DNA from: Myoxocephalus aenaeus
Lineage: Eukaryota; Chordata; Actinopteri; Perciformes; Cottidae
Assembly: GCA_038501785.1 (NCBI GenBank)
Contig: JBAMJR010000031.1
Span: 13,864,001 to 13,928,000, forward strand
DNA length: 64,000 nt
Direction: 5' to 3'
The notes below the pieces were generated by a model. That model was given only the letters and a program-made list of their open reading frames with translations. It was not told the origin of the DNA and searched no databases. Both the position numbers and the translations under genes were made by a program. This document shows positions 10,993-22,821 of this stretch, piece by piece (within the stretch, counting starts at the first letter, position 1; the number at the start of each line of letters is the position of its first letter).

Positions 10993-11325
10993 CTTGACCT
11001 GTTAAGATGTTTTTGATTCAAACTTTTCTTGATTTCAGTAAATATGACCTCCTAATGCTGCAAATTCAACAAATGACAATTTTTTGTTCTTTACAACCTA
11101 TAAAATATCTTGAAACTCTGAAATTCTGCATAATAATTTGAAACACTGCATTTTTTGTTTTTTATTTTTGAAAAAAATACTGTTATCATTAGGAGGTTTG
11201 TTCAATAGAATTTGACTTATACTCTAACAGTTGATGACTTGAAAATGATACTGACTGACTGTGCATTACTATTTAGGAAAATCTGAGCAAAGTGTAATTT
11301 GCATAATAATGTGAAACGCGGTGTA

Positions 11326-14300
11326 AACATAATTGATGTGTTTTCTGTGTCACTCAAGAGCAGTTTGAAACCCCTCTGTGAGGTGCTTTGTCCACCGAAG
11401 AAGAAAAAAAACACAGGAAATGAAACGGCCATATATATTTTTTAAATCGTGACCTTTTTCCTTTTTATTTTGTAATGCAATGGTCTTCTTTTGGAAGAAC
11501 GTGCTCATTAAAAACACAGTGCCTGCTCAGACTTTCATTTTTAATCCTTCTCTCTTTTAAAAGCAGAACTCTTTGTCTCTTTTCGCTCACAGACGAGGTC
11601 CTTTTGAGTCTTCTCCCCAAAGTGAGTTCTTTTGAAAGCCATAAGCAATCATATTCTCTCTCTTTCTTTTTTGTCATACTACTTATACATCTCAAGCACA
11701 AAATCATTAAATACAGCAAAGCAGTTCTTTCCCTCACTGCACAGTTTAAATACCCCCTGGTACCTTTGCGTAGGCGGCTGTGTTGATTGAGCCCATTGAG
11801 CCTTTGCCCAGCAGTTCACCCTGAAGAAACAGGAATATAAAAAAATACTTTCTTCATAAATACTTCGTCCAGCCCTATTTGCACGCAAAAATACTCTTAA
11901 TGTCCACAGATGAGAAGAAAGAAGCTTTGGAAAAGGTGAAAACGGCTTGCGTCACCATGAGGCCTGAGTGAAGATGGGACTTCTTAATATATTGTACCAG
12001 ACGGATGGGAACGTCAGCACTGATCACGAGCGGGACTATAAAAACACATTATTGGCTGAGCTGAAGAAACATATCTTCTCCCTCCCGTATGACAACAATT
12101 CCCTGTGGTTGTCGGACATAGCTTGCCATCTTGCATCAAGTCAATAAAATCCTGTTTGTTGTTGGCAATAAAAGAGTTATTACTCATCACTTTCTATGTC
12201 TGAGAAGCATGAGAAAATGCCTGCACAGGTTGGGTTATAATGATAACCAGCGGGCAGCAATGTGCAGCATTTTCTGTATGAAGACATGACAAGCGCAAAA
12301 GGACAAATAGATTTTTTTTAAACCACCATAAAATTCTAATGAAAGGGAAGAAGATGGTTTCAGATGTGTGTCAAATACAATAAGGTCACATTATGCTTAG
12401 AGCTACTTGAGTCATCGTGCAGGAATAGGTGCAACAAGCCAATCGAATTAGCTATAACAAGAAAATGACAAGGTGCAGCAACGCAAAACGATGAATCCCA
12501 TCTCTGATTTATTGTGGAGTAAAGTACACATGAGGAAGGTATTCGGTTTATGTTCAGTAATATTAAGTTGGAGAATAAAATCTTTGATAAAATGAGGATT
12601 ATATGAAGGAAGATTCGATCGAAAGGCCCTTTTCCTTCTTCTTTGTTTTACTGCACGAAGGGACGAATTATGGGGAAAAAGAAATGTAATCATGCTGTAT
12701 GGGCTGTATATTCTATATATTAAAGGTTGAGCCGCTGGTGGTGGTGGCAGGTAACGCACGGTGAGACGATGCAGAAAGTCCATATTTGGGTAACAGATCC
12801 ATGCATTCATCAGCTGCCGAAGCTCCGCGCAGTTTCATATTAAGAGGCAAAAATCGCAGGATAAGATACGGGGTTTATGGTGTCATATGTATATTTTTTT
12901 TATTGGACACTGCGACACCTTGACAAATGACATTGGATTACATTGCAGCAACATTCTTGCCCGGAGCCCTGGCATCCCCTGCAGAAGCGTCCCGTCGAAA
13001 TGACTGATGGGCCTGCAGGCGTAATGTCGTTCAGAATGCGGCCTTAAAATTATTTACCTCAAAGGACATCTAGTGGCCATTATGTATTATGAATCTTGTC
13101 ACCAAACTAAAACTAAAACAAGCAGCTTTCGTGCTCAAGTGTAAGCGGACCTCACTCGTGCGAGAAATACAGATATTTTGTAACATCATGTCACAGTTTT
13201 AGAATGCACCGAGGAACAATATTGTTGGAGGCGGAAGGCAGCAATTCGCCGAAACACGAGGCAGAGAAGAAGACTTCCAACTGACGACAATGACAATGCT
13301 GCTTTCAGAGGATTAAAAAAAAAGAGATATTTTGGGGTTTCAATATGAAGAAAACGGTTTGCACAAAGCCAGTCTTCTTCTTTTTTGCCTGATTACGCCT
13401 TAATACATTTTCACAAGTTAATGCTTCAAATGTAAATTAAACAGTAGATATTATTTTTGCCCTATACAACACAGTGACTGAGGCAGCACCCCCACCTGCG
13501 AGTAAACGTATTTCTTTGGTCACACTTTGAGTCTCGGAGGTAAAGCAGAGGTTGGAAAGTGGAGCACGAAAAGGATTCCCGAACATCCTTTGACAAACAA
13601 ACCCTCATCCCCCCTCAGACGTGAGCCTGCACCCTGCCGTGAACCTTGTTAGAATGAAGACATTACTGGCCCGGCTGTGAACCTGTGATAGACGCTCAAC
13701 TAATACCTCATTTCAGTTCAAACTGTGTGACTAACGGATACGGAAAGAAAAACAAGGTTTGCACCAAACACTGAAGGAAATATTTTGCTACGAGGGAGTT
13801 TGAGACCTACTTCTGCTTGGGTTCGTGACCTATGGATGGTTAGCTTCAACTGTTCTGGGTGCTTGTAGTTGTCACTCAAGTAACAGGATTCTTTCCTCTC
13901 CAATTCTTGATGCATTTTGTTTGGAACCGGACAGGCAGTAGAAACTGTTCAGTCATGGCAGTGGACAGTTTTTATAAATATTTGATAATTATATTGAGAT
14001 TGTCCGCCCTCATTTCAAGCCAAGTCTTTACCGTGGAACGGACACAGTTAGGTTTGGGGAAAACATCATGGTTGGGCTTCATATAAAAGTACATAAATTA
14101 AGTAAAATGTAAACAAAGTAACCCAAAAAAAACATAACAAATATAACTCAACAACGCTTTGGGACACAATCACCTGTCTGCTGGTTGGAAGTCCTGTGTT
14201 TGAAACAGATTAATTAATTAATAACAGAGTTGTAACAACTTTGGAAGGCCCTGAGAAATGATGTCGTCCTTCTAAAAGGGGACGTCAGATCAGAAAAACA

Positions 14301-15504
14301 CTTCCACATGTAATTCTAGAGTCATCACATATTTAGTTATTTCTTTTTTATTGAAGAAACTTCTTTTAAGAGATGCTCAATGCACAAATTCCCAACACAT
14401 CTAGTGCCTTCACTCGGCTCTCAACATGAACTACCGACGGCTGAGTCGGTAACTAACGGTGCTAACAGCTAACGGTGCTAACAGTGCAAACGAGGGCAAA
14501 CAAGCTGACATAGCTAACACAAAATCTAACTCCCTGAGAAAACAATCGTTTATTTTGAAAAGACTCTTGTAGCGAGTGTCTATAACACGCCGTCCCTGCC
14601 GCTAGAGGGGGAGGTAGAGCGTCATAGTTTGAAGCGTAGGCGCACTGACCAAGCTGCCAAGTGTGTTCATTTTGGGCCTTTTGTTTAAATAATTTCGTCA
14701 TCATCACGACGACTTTGTACTCACCAAAGTAATTGCTGAGATCTGTGACAAATAAAACATCGTCACATCAAAACCTTGAGTAGGTCATCGGTGTGTGAGG
14801 TACTAATCCATTATCCCCACCTCTCAGCCTTCTGCATGACATTACATCTTTGTGACGTATTGAGGCCACTTGGAGTGTTGCTGAGAGGTCTCTCTATTGT
14901 TTTTCTTTCAGTAAGCAACCACAATGAAATGCATATTGAATAAAGTTGAGTTTGATTCGGTTCAGGTTAGTTTTTAAGCCCACTCTTGTGTGGAAATACT
15001 TTTCTGCCCTGCAGGATTAAGTGCGTTGTCTCTCTTTGAGGAAAGGCTGAGAATTGATTTAAAATGTTCATCTGAAGGGAAAAACTTTCCACATAACTGT
15101 CCATATCCAGAGACTCATTCAAGACTACCTGGTGTCTTCTTTTGTGTATGTGTGTGTTTTTTTGTAGAAAGCGGACACACAACCTTGGTTGTAGCATTCA
15201 AACATGTTGTGAAGAAAAGCTTATTGACATCAGTCCCTGAGATGTTTTATCACAATGAAGCCAGCCAACGCATCGGGGTTGAGCGAAGGTTCTCTGCTAA
15301 ATGCAGTGCAGATAGAGGAGGCGAGCGGAGAACACACTTGGCCATGACTTCTTCTTAACTGACAGTTTTCCTCTCATTCTAAATAAGTTTTTCCCTTCCG
15401 GTGTGGGATTAAAGAAACCTGGAAAAAAGCAGTGAGTCTGCTCTCTGATTTCTCTCCTCGTGGGATGTGAAGACGTGTTCCTGAGTGATCACGTTGGTTT
15501 TACC
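11326..15504. other. unassigned intergenic sequence
   Basis: No gene was recognised. A possible LINE tail (AATAAAGTTGAGTTTGATTC near 14938-14957) is the only repeat-like mark. Open frames on both strands at 11465-11786, 12448-12810 and 14990-15358 have no recognisable domains. Confidence 0.5.
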
Positions 15505-16320
15505 CAGTGGTGGGCCGCCAGGGCCAGCTGAGCCTTCTCTGTTGGCCTAAACAGAATCACAAAGTTATAGCTATTTTATAATTACTTTTTTTTCTCACAA
15601 ATACACTACATGTATTATAATAATTTTTCCGTATTATCTTATTTTCTCATTGCACAGCTCCTGTCTTCCTCTGTTGCTCTGCTTCTAGCCTGCAGTGCTG
15701 CTTCCAGTGCAGCTTTTTTAAGGAAAGCTTTTATCCAATCAGATTTCTCCTCTATGTCTCGATGGAAGAAGAGAGGCCCGAGGCCTTCTAGGTAGCCTTT
15801 ACAGACTAAAGTACATGGGGACGTTCTTGATTGTCATAGTCTTCAAACCAATCAGATCTTTAGTTTGACATGCTGGGCGTATTCTTTGATGTGCCAGAGC
15901 TACCGAGGTGGCCTGGAAGTACGTCAGCAACATGCGCTGTGATTGGTCAGTGGGCCAGCGTGACTTTTGTCAACAGGAAGCTAGCTAGCAGAACTCAGTA
16001 GTCAGAAGCGTTCAGGCTGAAACATAATAGAAGTTATGACATTTTTGGGGTTTTGCTTGGTGTAGTTTTTTTTAACACTCAATGGCTACAGGAGGAGGAG
16101 AAACCGACTTGGTGGCAGATTTACTGACAACGCCTTTCTCACCGAGGGTTATGGGCATGTCTGGCGGTGACGATCCCAATATCGACTGCCACTGTCGAGC
16201 GGACATTTTCAGTCCTAAAACACATCAAAACTTATTCCAGAAACGCAACTGGGAGGCTTCACTGTCCTCACTGGCGTCCATGGCAGAGAGTCACGCATAT
16301 TGAGAAACGGCTGCTGTAAA
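15505..16320 (+). mobile_element. hAT transposon, 5' part (3' end missing)
   Basis: Begins CAGTGGTGGGCCGCCAGGG, a hAT terminus I recall from teleost ZMYM-like elements. The leader is followed by a reading frame starting MATGGGETDLVADLL at 16082. No matching 3' terminus (GGCCCACCACTG) was found downstream, so the element is 3'-truncated or internally rearranged. The right boundary is approximate. Confidence 0.6.
16082..16303 (+). pseudogene. hAT (ZMYM-like) transposase remnant
   Basis: A 73-codon frame. The start, MATGGGETDLVADLL followed by TTPFSPR, resembles the N terminus of fish hAT/ZMYM1-like transposases. The end (SLSSLASMAESHAY) resembles the C-terminal dimerisation region of the same proteins, where an L-x-S-L-A-x-M word is common. 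The several hundred residues between would then be deleted, leaving N and C ends fused. The family assignment is from memory and should be treated as probable only. Confidence 0.45.
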
Positions 16321-16507
16321 CATCTTAACGCTGATTGGCCAAGACACGTCACATCAAAGATGTTCTATTACGGAGATGACATATATCAGTCTGTGTGTAA
16401 TGAATGAATGAATGAATATAATAGACAAGTTTCACTTTTTGAATGGAATTAGTGAAATAAATCAACTTTTTGATGATATTCTAATTATATGACCAGCACC
16501 TGTATAT

Positions 16508-16601
<94 letters not shown>

Positions 16602-17056
16602 TATGTCTGCTTTTGTGAATCTTAAACCGATGATATATGAGTATACGCTACAATAAGTTTCAGCAATTATCAGCAAACAAAGACCAGATCATGTGACGTT
16701 AAGTTTCTGAAGTTTCAACCAAATGCAGCCAATTTGATAAAACCAGTTTGATCCATAAATCCACAGGCAAACCAGAGAAAATAATGATGTGACGAGTGTT
16801 CTCGTGCCAAACGCTCAGTAGCACCAGAAGGAAGCAGTTTCAAAGCAGATGGAAAATAAACTAAATTATTAAAAAGACTATTTGGTTCTGCTGTGAACAA
16901 TTCATTGGGTGTTTCTCTAAGTTATGGAAATCAGTCCATGGTTTATATCCCTAAAAAAACAAAAACTATGTCCCTCAGATTTTCTGCTTATCTCTATATA
17001 AAATGTTTTGTTATATACTTTTCTTTGAATGCAGGTTGATAAAGGGACTATTTTTG

Positions 17057-17059
<3 letters not shown>
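16321..17059. repeat. (CA)n microsatellite and flanks
   Basis: A (CA)n run occupies 16509-16599 (about 91 bp, pure). It is preceded by a short GAATGAAT tract at 16401-16417. The rest is unassigned. Confidence 0.9.

Positions 17060-17107
<48 letters not shown>
17060..17107. repeat. (TA)n microsatellite
   Basis: A pure TA run of 48 bp. Confidence 0.98.
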
Positions 17108-17109
<2 letters not shown>

Positions 17110-17199
17110 CAAAATCATTTGAATTCTTCTCATGCATGCTATTTGCAGCATGACATTACATGACTCCACCTCTACACCATTATCAGGTAATTATTTTCT

Positions 17200-17455
17200 T
17201 TTGAGTATATTTTGATGATTAATAGATCCCACTTCTCAGCACTTTTTACACAGTTTTACAATGTGTTTGATGTACATATTTCACATTATTGATTTCTTAT
17301 TGTGACTATTTCTGTAGATATTGTGTCATATATATTGTAGCAGTCCAGAAAATACATTTTACATGTACTTTATTTCTATTTATGCTTATATATAGCGCAA
17401 CTGTAACGTAACAATTTCACCTTGCTTATCAATAAAGTCAACTTGATGTGTCCAA
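17200..17455 (+). repeat. LINE 3' UTR/tail fragment
   Basis: An AT-rich 3'-UTR-like stretch ends in ACAATTTCACCTTG then ATCAATAAAGTCAACTTG. This matches the CAATTTCCCC-ATCAATAAAGT ending I recall for teleost CR1/L2-type LINEs. No coding part is attached. A similar tail lies at 47500-47745. Confidence 0.5.
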
Positions 17456-17752
17456 CACTTTGCGACTAAAGACATTCCCACCGGCTTCGGCTGTCCTTCA
17501 CATTTAGCACCAAGGCGGTGAACATGGTAAACATTGCACCTGATGACGATGTCTTTGTGCTCAGAGCCCCTCTGTGACTAACTCCAGCCTCGCAGAGCTG
17601 CAAGTCAAGGCCATAAAGTCGTAGTTGCATGATGGTTTTTCATCGCTACTGCGGGAAATCAGGGAAGAAGCTGGCCAAGAAATGCTTTATGTCACCTCTC
17701 ATTTCAGAAGAATGGAGGTCTCCATTCAGCTCCAGTCTGGCGTTCACACAAA

Positions 17753-18592
17753 CAGAGGTGTCAAAAGTATTCACATTCACTACTCAAGTAGAAGTATAGA
17801 TACTAGGGTTTAAAAATACTTCTGTAAAAGTTGAAGTATCAACTCAAGCTTTTTACTTCAGTAAAAGTGTAAAAGTACTGGTTTCAAAAGTAAAAGTAAC
17901 GTGAGGGGAAATTGTTTTCTTCCATTAAGGACAAACTCTTAAGCCGCGTCTCAGGGGCCTATAGTGCACTACCCCACCTGCCCCCAAAACAATAATGTTT
18001 CTAAAGGCCATAATGACTATAATGTTTTTAAATGTTATGTTGAAAAATGTGGGATGCACTAGGCTACCCGTTTCAGCTGCATTGAAAATGATCACATTTT
18101 ATTACAATGCAAATACATTAAAGTACCATATGTGTACTACTGAGCATTAACATGCGTTTCATGGAGCAGAAGACATGATAACTAGTTGCCTATCTGCTGT
18201 CCTTGCTGGAGAGTGACGTGATTTGTAACGGTTGATTTGTGTCATCTGCAGGTGCATCGCGTAGAAAACCAATAGGGTGTCGGAATGGTATATGTTTATA
18301 CTTCTCATCCAACCACAATCAAATTCACTCTATCCGGATGGCGCGATTTATCTGGCTAGGTTTTTTTTGTTTGTTTTTGAACGATGACAAGCCGGAATGA
18401 AAACAAACCAAAACGAAATAGTAACGAGGCTATTTTTAAAATGTAGGGAGTAGAAAGTACAGATATTTGCGTGAAAATGTAAGGAGTAGAAGTAAAAAGT
18501 CGTCTGAAAAATAAATACTCCAGTAAAGTATAGATACCCAAAATTTCTACTTAAGTAACGAAGTATTTGTACTTCGTTACTTGACACCTCTG
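17753..18592. mobile_element. Tol2-like hAT MITE, intact ends
   Basis: Perfect 12-bp inverted repeats CAGAGGTGTCAA and TTGACACCTCTG bound an 840-bp element. It is flanked by a perfect 8-bp target duplication CACACAAA at 17745-17752 and 18593-18600. Subterminal regions are rich in AAGTA/TACTT words (AAAGTATTC, AAAAGTAAAAGT), as in Tol2-type hATs, where they act as transposase-binding motifs. No transposase coding remains, so it is non-autonomous. Perfect ends and target duplication suggest a young insertion. Confidence 0.93.
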
Positions 18593-18600
18593 CACACAAA

Positions 18601-19709
18601 CACAGGCGAGCAGCCTCTCCCTAACAAGTCTAACTAGCGGAGCCTCAAGAGGCTCGTCCCTGCTCCTGTGATGTCACCGTGACCTCCTATTAACTTGACA
18701 AATCAATGCTTCACCTGTTTGGCAGAAGATGCACATTTTTCTTTACAGTAAGATTATCTTCGGCGCCTGCACTGGTAATAATCGGACTCTCACAGCAAAC
18801 AGGGAAACTTCAGTGCTGCTGAAATGGATGCAAGATGGGACCTCCTCACAAAGACGCGAGCCATCTTTCAACCGCAAATGGAGCCGGTGGAATTCTCTCA
18901 GCATGTTTGACTATGTTTCACTGATCTTCCCCTGTGCAATTTTCCTTCGGCTGGATGAATAAACATTAGAAAGTGACAGACAGTCGATCTTTTAGGGATG
19001 GAAGAAGAAGAAAAAAACGTCCACTCTGTATACTTGTCCTGTCACGTCTTGCTGCTGCTGCTGCAAAAAAAAAGGGCTGCTGGAAATAATGACTGCAAGT
19101 TTGAAAAGTTGATAATGGGGATTTGAAAGGATGTCAAACCATGAAAGGGGCTGCGAAACGCATGCAGCCTTGATGCGCTAAATGCCACCCATTCAGTGGT
19201 TTCATAACTAATGGTACAACACGGATGCTTTTAGCATTCCTTTTAGACATCCATTTGTCAAAGACAATTCACATGAACAAACACAACACGTGTGTTTGGT
19301 TTGAACTCATTCGGATGTCGAACCAAGATCAGTCCATGGCCTGACATCTAAAAGCAACCATCACAAGATATTTCCCCATCACTTGCTGCCACCCAAATGT
19401 GAATCCTGAACAAAGAGGACAGTACACAGTGTTTGATGCATTAACAGTTCATTGACTGCATGTCAACATGGCTACTTCAGAGCTTCTGTTTCTCAAAGAG
19501 CGCGTGCACTATTTTTAAGGATTCCTGGCCAAGTTGGAGCGCTCAGGTGCTGTGTTGAATTGCCCAGAGCATCTGCTTTCCCTATGAATCGGACACAGTA
19601 TGCATTTAAAGCAGGTGCTTCCAACACAGACAACACTCTTAGAAAACAAACCAGACATGATTTCACTGGTTTACTACAGCTGTAAGAACACAAAATAAAC
19701 AACACCTAC
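18601..19709. other. unassigned intergenic sequence
   Basis: No gene or recognised repeat. A GCT/CTG microsatellite of five units lies near 19049-19063. Confidence 0.5.
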
Positions 19710-19790
19710 TGTCCTTGAACGAGACACAGAACCCCAAGTTGCTCCCTGTGCGCTTAAGATGGGTTATATGCAGAGGCCAGATTTAACGTA
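19710..19790 (+). repeat. SINE body fragment
   Basis: Contains ACACAGAACCCCAAGTTGCT, then GTGCGCTTAAGATGGGTTA and ATGCAGAGGCCAGATTT. This is the order of phrases I recall from the body of tRNA-derived teleost SINEs. The tRNA-like head is missing. Confidence 0.55.
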
Positions 19791-22759
19791 TTCAATTGGA
19801 AATAAATGACAAGTCTAATAAAGTTGAGTTAATATTATGACTATTATGGCATCTCCTTAATTTTAGCAATTCAAATTCAGTGGAAACCGCTTCAAGTGCC
19901 ACGTCTGTTCAGGTCAAATTCGTCACTAAAAGCTGATGATTATTACAACCAATTTTGTATTTTCTTTTGTTGCTTTTTCTTTATCTTATTGACATTTGTA
20001 TATGTATTACAAACATGTATACAAAGTAATAAAACTGACAGCATTACTATTTACTGTGAGGCTTCGGACTGGTGATGTGTTGACCCCCGTTTCCCCGTTA
20101 ATACATGTTTCCTCCTAAACCTGAACCTGAACCTCCCTCACCCCAACCAATGAGGGGGAGGCTACCATTTTAATAGGCGGGGGACACCACTTGACAGAGA
20201 GGAACAGACTTTGACGTAACACTTGTTCTGAGCCTCATTTATGTCTGAAACAATTGCATTTTGCAAAATGTCCAAAGAAGAAAATCAATCACACAGTCCT
20301 CACGTGTTTAAACAAAAAAATGCAAAATCAAATGTTCGTCTCTGCCAGCGAGGAAACACAAGTGAACGTGATCCAACGGGGAAAGATGTTTTCTGCTCCA
20401 ACAATCTGCACTATCTGCGCGTTAAAAAAAAAAGTATTTATAATTTCTCGCCATCGTTCACACACAGACAGTATGCAGCGCCCCGAGCTTTTGTCGTCGC
20501 TCCCCAGCAGCAGCTCTGAGCCCATTTAATCATGTTTCAGATCAGGTCTCATATTAGCGGGTCGAGTCGGTTCTGGAATTGATTTTGACATAACTGCACA
20601 TGCTTTGCTTTGCTTGACGATTATGATGCACAATGGGATCAAGCTTGGGCTCCATTTCTCAGCATTTCTTCATAATTTTCACTCGGCATTCATCCCTCAT
20701 GACTTATGGAAGCATCCTCATTTGTTATATATCCTCTCCATATTTATTTAGGCTGTTCTTTATTCCTCAGTTGTTTGTTTTCTACCCTTTATTTGTCTTC
20801 ATGCTGCGTTAAGCGTCTAAAAAAGCATTGCGTAGGATCAATATGAAAAGCAGGAATACTCCTCTAAGCCTCTCCTGCGAGCGCTAAGCGCTGGTTTCAC
20901 TTCTGGTAAACATCATCTCCGTGCTTGCCGTGAATCACTGCATCATTCACTTTGATTTGCAATTTCAGATTCAGTGTTTTGCACACTGAGACAGTTTCTG
21001 CCTTTGGTTTATCTACACGTCTACGTCCTCCGAGGCGATAATCCCATCACTTAATCAAAAGTATTAAACACTTCTACCTTGTGTACTTATTCATTTTAAC
21101 GCAACAGGAAGGGTTTTCGTCTTCCTAAAAGCATGTTTTCCACGTCAGCGTCTTAACATCTTCTTGGCGACATATAAAAAGCTTCAGAAAGGCACCCTGT
21201 CGAGGCTTCAACTCTAAATCAGGACTAAGGACACACATCTGTGGAGAACACAGTAACCTAATCGAGCGTAAATGTGTCATAGCAAAGTGCATTTCCCTCT
21301 CAGAGACGCTGCCAAATACAAGAGGAACCGCCGTCCCCTCAGCCGCGACCGACAGCGTGCACACTCTGAACGCCGCCAGTGGAGCTTTGAGGGCACAACA
21401 GTGGATGGATCCCGCCTCTGTGCTCGCTGTCGCTCCGGGCCAGCGAGTGTTTCGGGGCTCGGCCACAATGCATTGTGGGGGTGCTGGTGAGTCACGGCTG
21501 TGTGGAAGCGGTGATAGAGATGGTGAACAGCTTTCTTAATGTCAGTCGTAATACCCGGGCGGACACGAGGGGCCTAATCGAGTATGGCACTTCGCAAAGC
21601 ACCAAAAGGAACAAGGAGCTTGTCTTTTCATCGTTACACATTTGTTTGGAACCGATGATGTGCCCACATTAACGGCCCTCAGTTCTCTTCTTTCATGTCA
21701 TTTCTGTTTAATTTGACTCTGACATGTAGTTAAACATTTTCTTTTTCATGGATAAAAAAAACAGAAAAAAAACGATGCTTGCCAAAGACGATACCTTACC
21801 GGCTACGAAATACCCTTCCAATGTGATTTGAAGCCCAGGGGCTTAACCTTCTGCCCTACTGAGTATGAGAGTGAAGAGCTAACCAAGCATGAAGAGGCTG
21901 TCTTGTCCACTCACACACTGACACATTGCTGATTCATAAACAGCCACAGTTCTTTTATCTCTTTTTGTCTTCAGGTTTTGAATGCTTGACACAGTGACAA
22001 GGGCATTTCACCACGTCATGACAAGGAGGAGAAGAGAGATGATAAATAAAACAAAGTACTTATTTTTTTTAGGTGCTGGTCGAGTCAATGTTGGCTTCCA
22101 CCGGTGATCTAAAGACCGATATTCTCTTATGTTTGTTTTTTTGGTCCATTTCAGAGGAAAACACATTTACACAGTGAGAAACAGCAAATTGGATTCTGGG
22201 GGAGGTGAATTCAAGTCTGTCTATTTCTGATAGTGACATAAGAAACTTTCTAAAAATGCTAGCTGTAAACAACCAAAACTCCCAAACGAGCTGCTAACTC
22301 TGAGCACAACAAATTCAAATTCAGACAACTCTGTTGGAAAATGTGTTGATAATTTCTGACTTTTTTGTTAATTAACAATTAGTTAATATTAATATTAGTA
22401 TATATAACAGTATACAGCAGCTATGTATGGCAAAACATACAAGCTACATCTCAATCGATGCAGAGAAACAATAAGACGTGTCTGTAGCGCCTCTCCACAC
22501 TGCTAATGCACACATGCCTGTTTTTGAACTTTATATTTTGGGAACCCAGACACAAAACACTGAGGTATTTTTCATGCTTTTGGAGCTTCAATTGAGGCAT
22601 CACAACGTTATGATATTGAATGTCACGTTAGCACGCATGAAAAAGTTGTAAACGATCACTTTTAATAAAACACAGCATTTTTATGAGATACTATTTTATA
22701 ATTTTGACGATAGTATGTATCTTACGATGTGTTGTTCATAGAAACAATTTATAATTCAT
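19791..22759. other. unassigned intergenic sequence
   Basis: A GC-richer patch at 21270-21540 has overlapping open frames on both strands (21125-21466 minus, 21272-21539 plus). These have no recognisable domain and are best explained by base composition. Nothing else was recognised. Confidence 0.45.
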
Positions 22760-22821
22760 AGCAGAGCTTTGTTATTAAAAGAAACAATAGCAGACCTCTC
22801 TTTTAATAACAAAGCTCTGCT
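22760..22821. repeat. perfect 23-bp inverted repeat (hairpin)
   Basis: Arms 22760-22782 and 22799-22821 are perfect reverse complements with a 16-base loop. Flanking sequence has repeated ATAATTATGAGATAC-like words (22822-22890) found in teleost simple repeats. It may be the tip of a degraded MITE. Confidence 0.85.

Larger units (their letters stand above)
8168..11323 (+). mobile_element. Tc1/mariner (DD37E) transposon with a nested insertion
   Basis: Termini are CACCGCGTTCCACATTATTA at the 5' end and its near-perfect complement ending CGCGGTG at 11323. TA dinucleotides flank both ends (8166-8167 and 11324-11325), the Tc1/mariner target duplication. The transposase frame is 9979-10992. A piggyBac relative (8204-9795) sits in the 5' arm between the inverted repeat and the gene; removing it leaves a Tc1-like element of about 1.56 kb. 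The catalytic D-D-E spacing (37 residues between the second D and E) fits the fish DD37E group that I recall as TRT. Confidence 0.9.

Noticed and set aside
16401..16599. CRISPR-like regular repeat
   Set aside because: It is a simple GAATGAAT tract followed by (CA)n with no spacers.
21125..21540. Overlapping open frames on both strands (up to 113 codons) in a GC-richer patch
   Set aside because: All six-frame openness is explained by base composition; no domain, splice pattern or consistent frame is visible.
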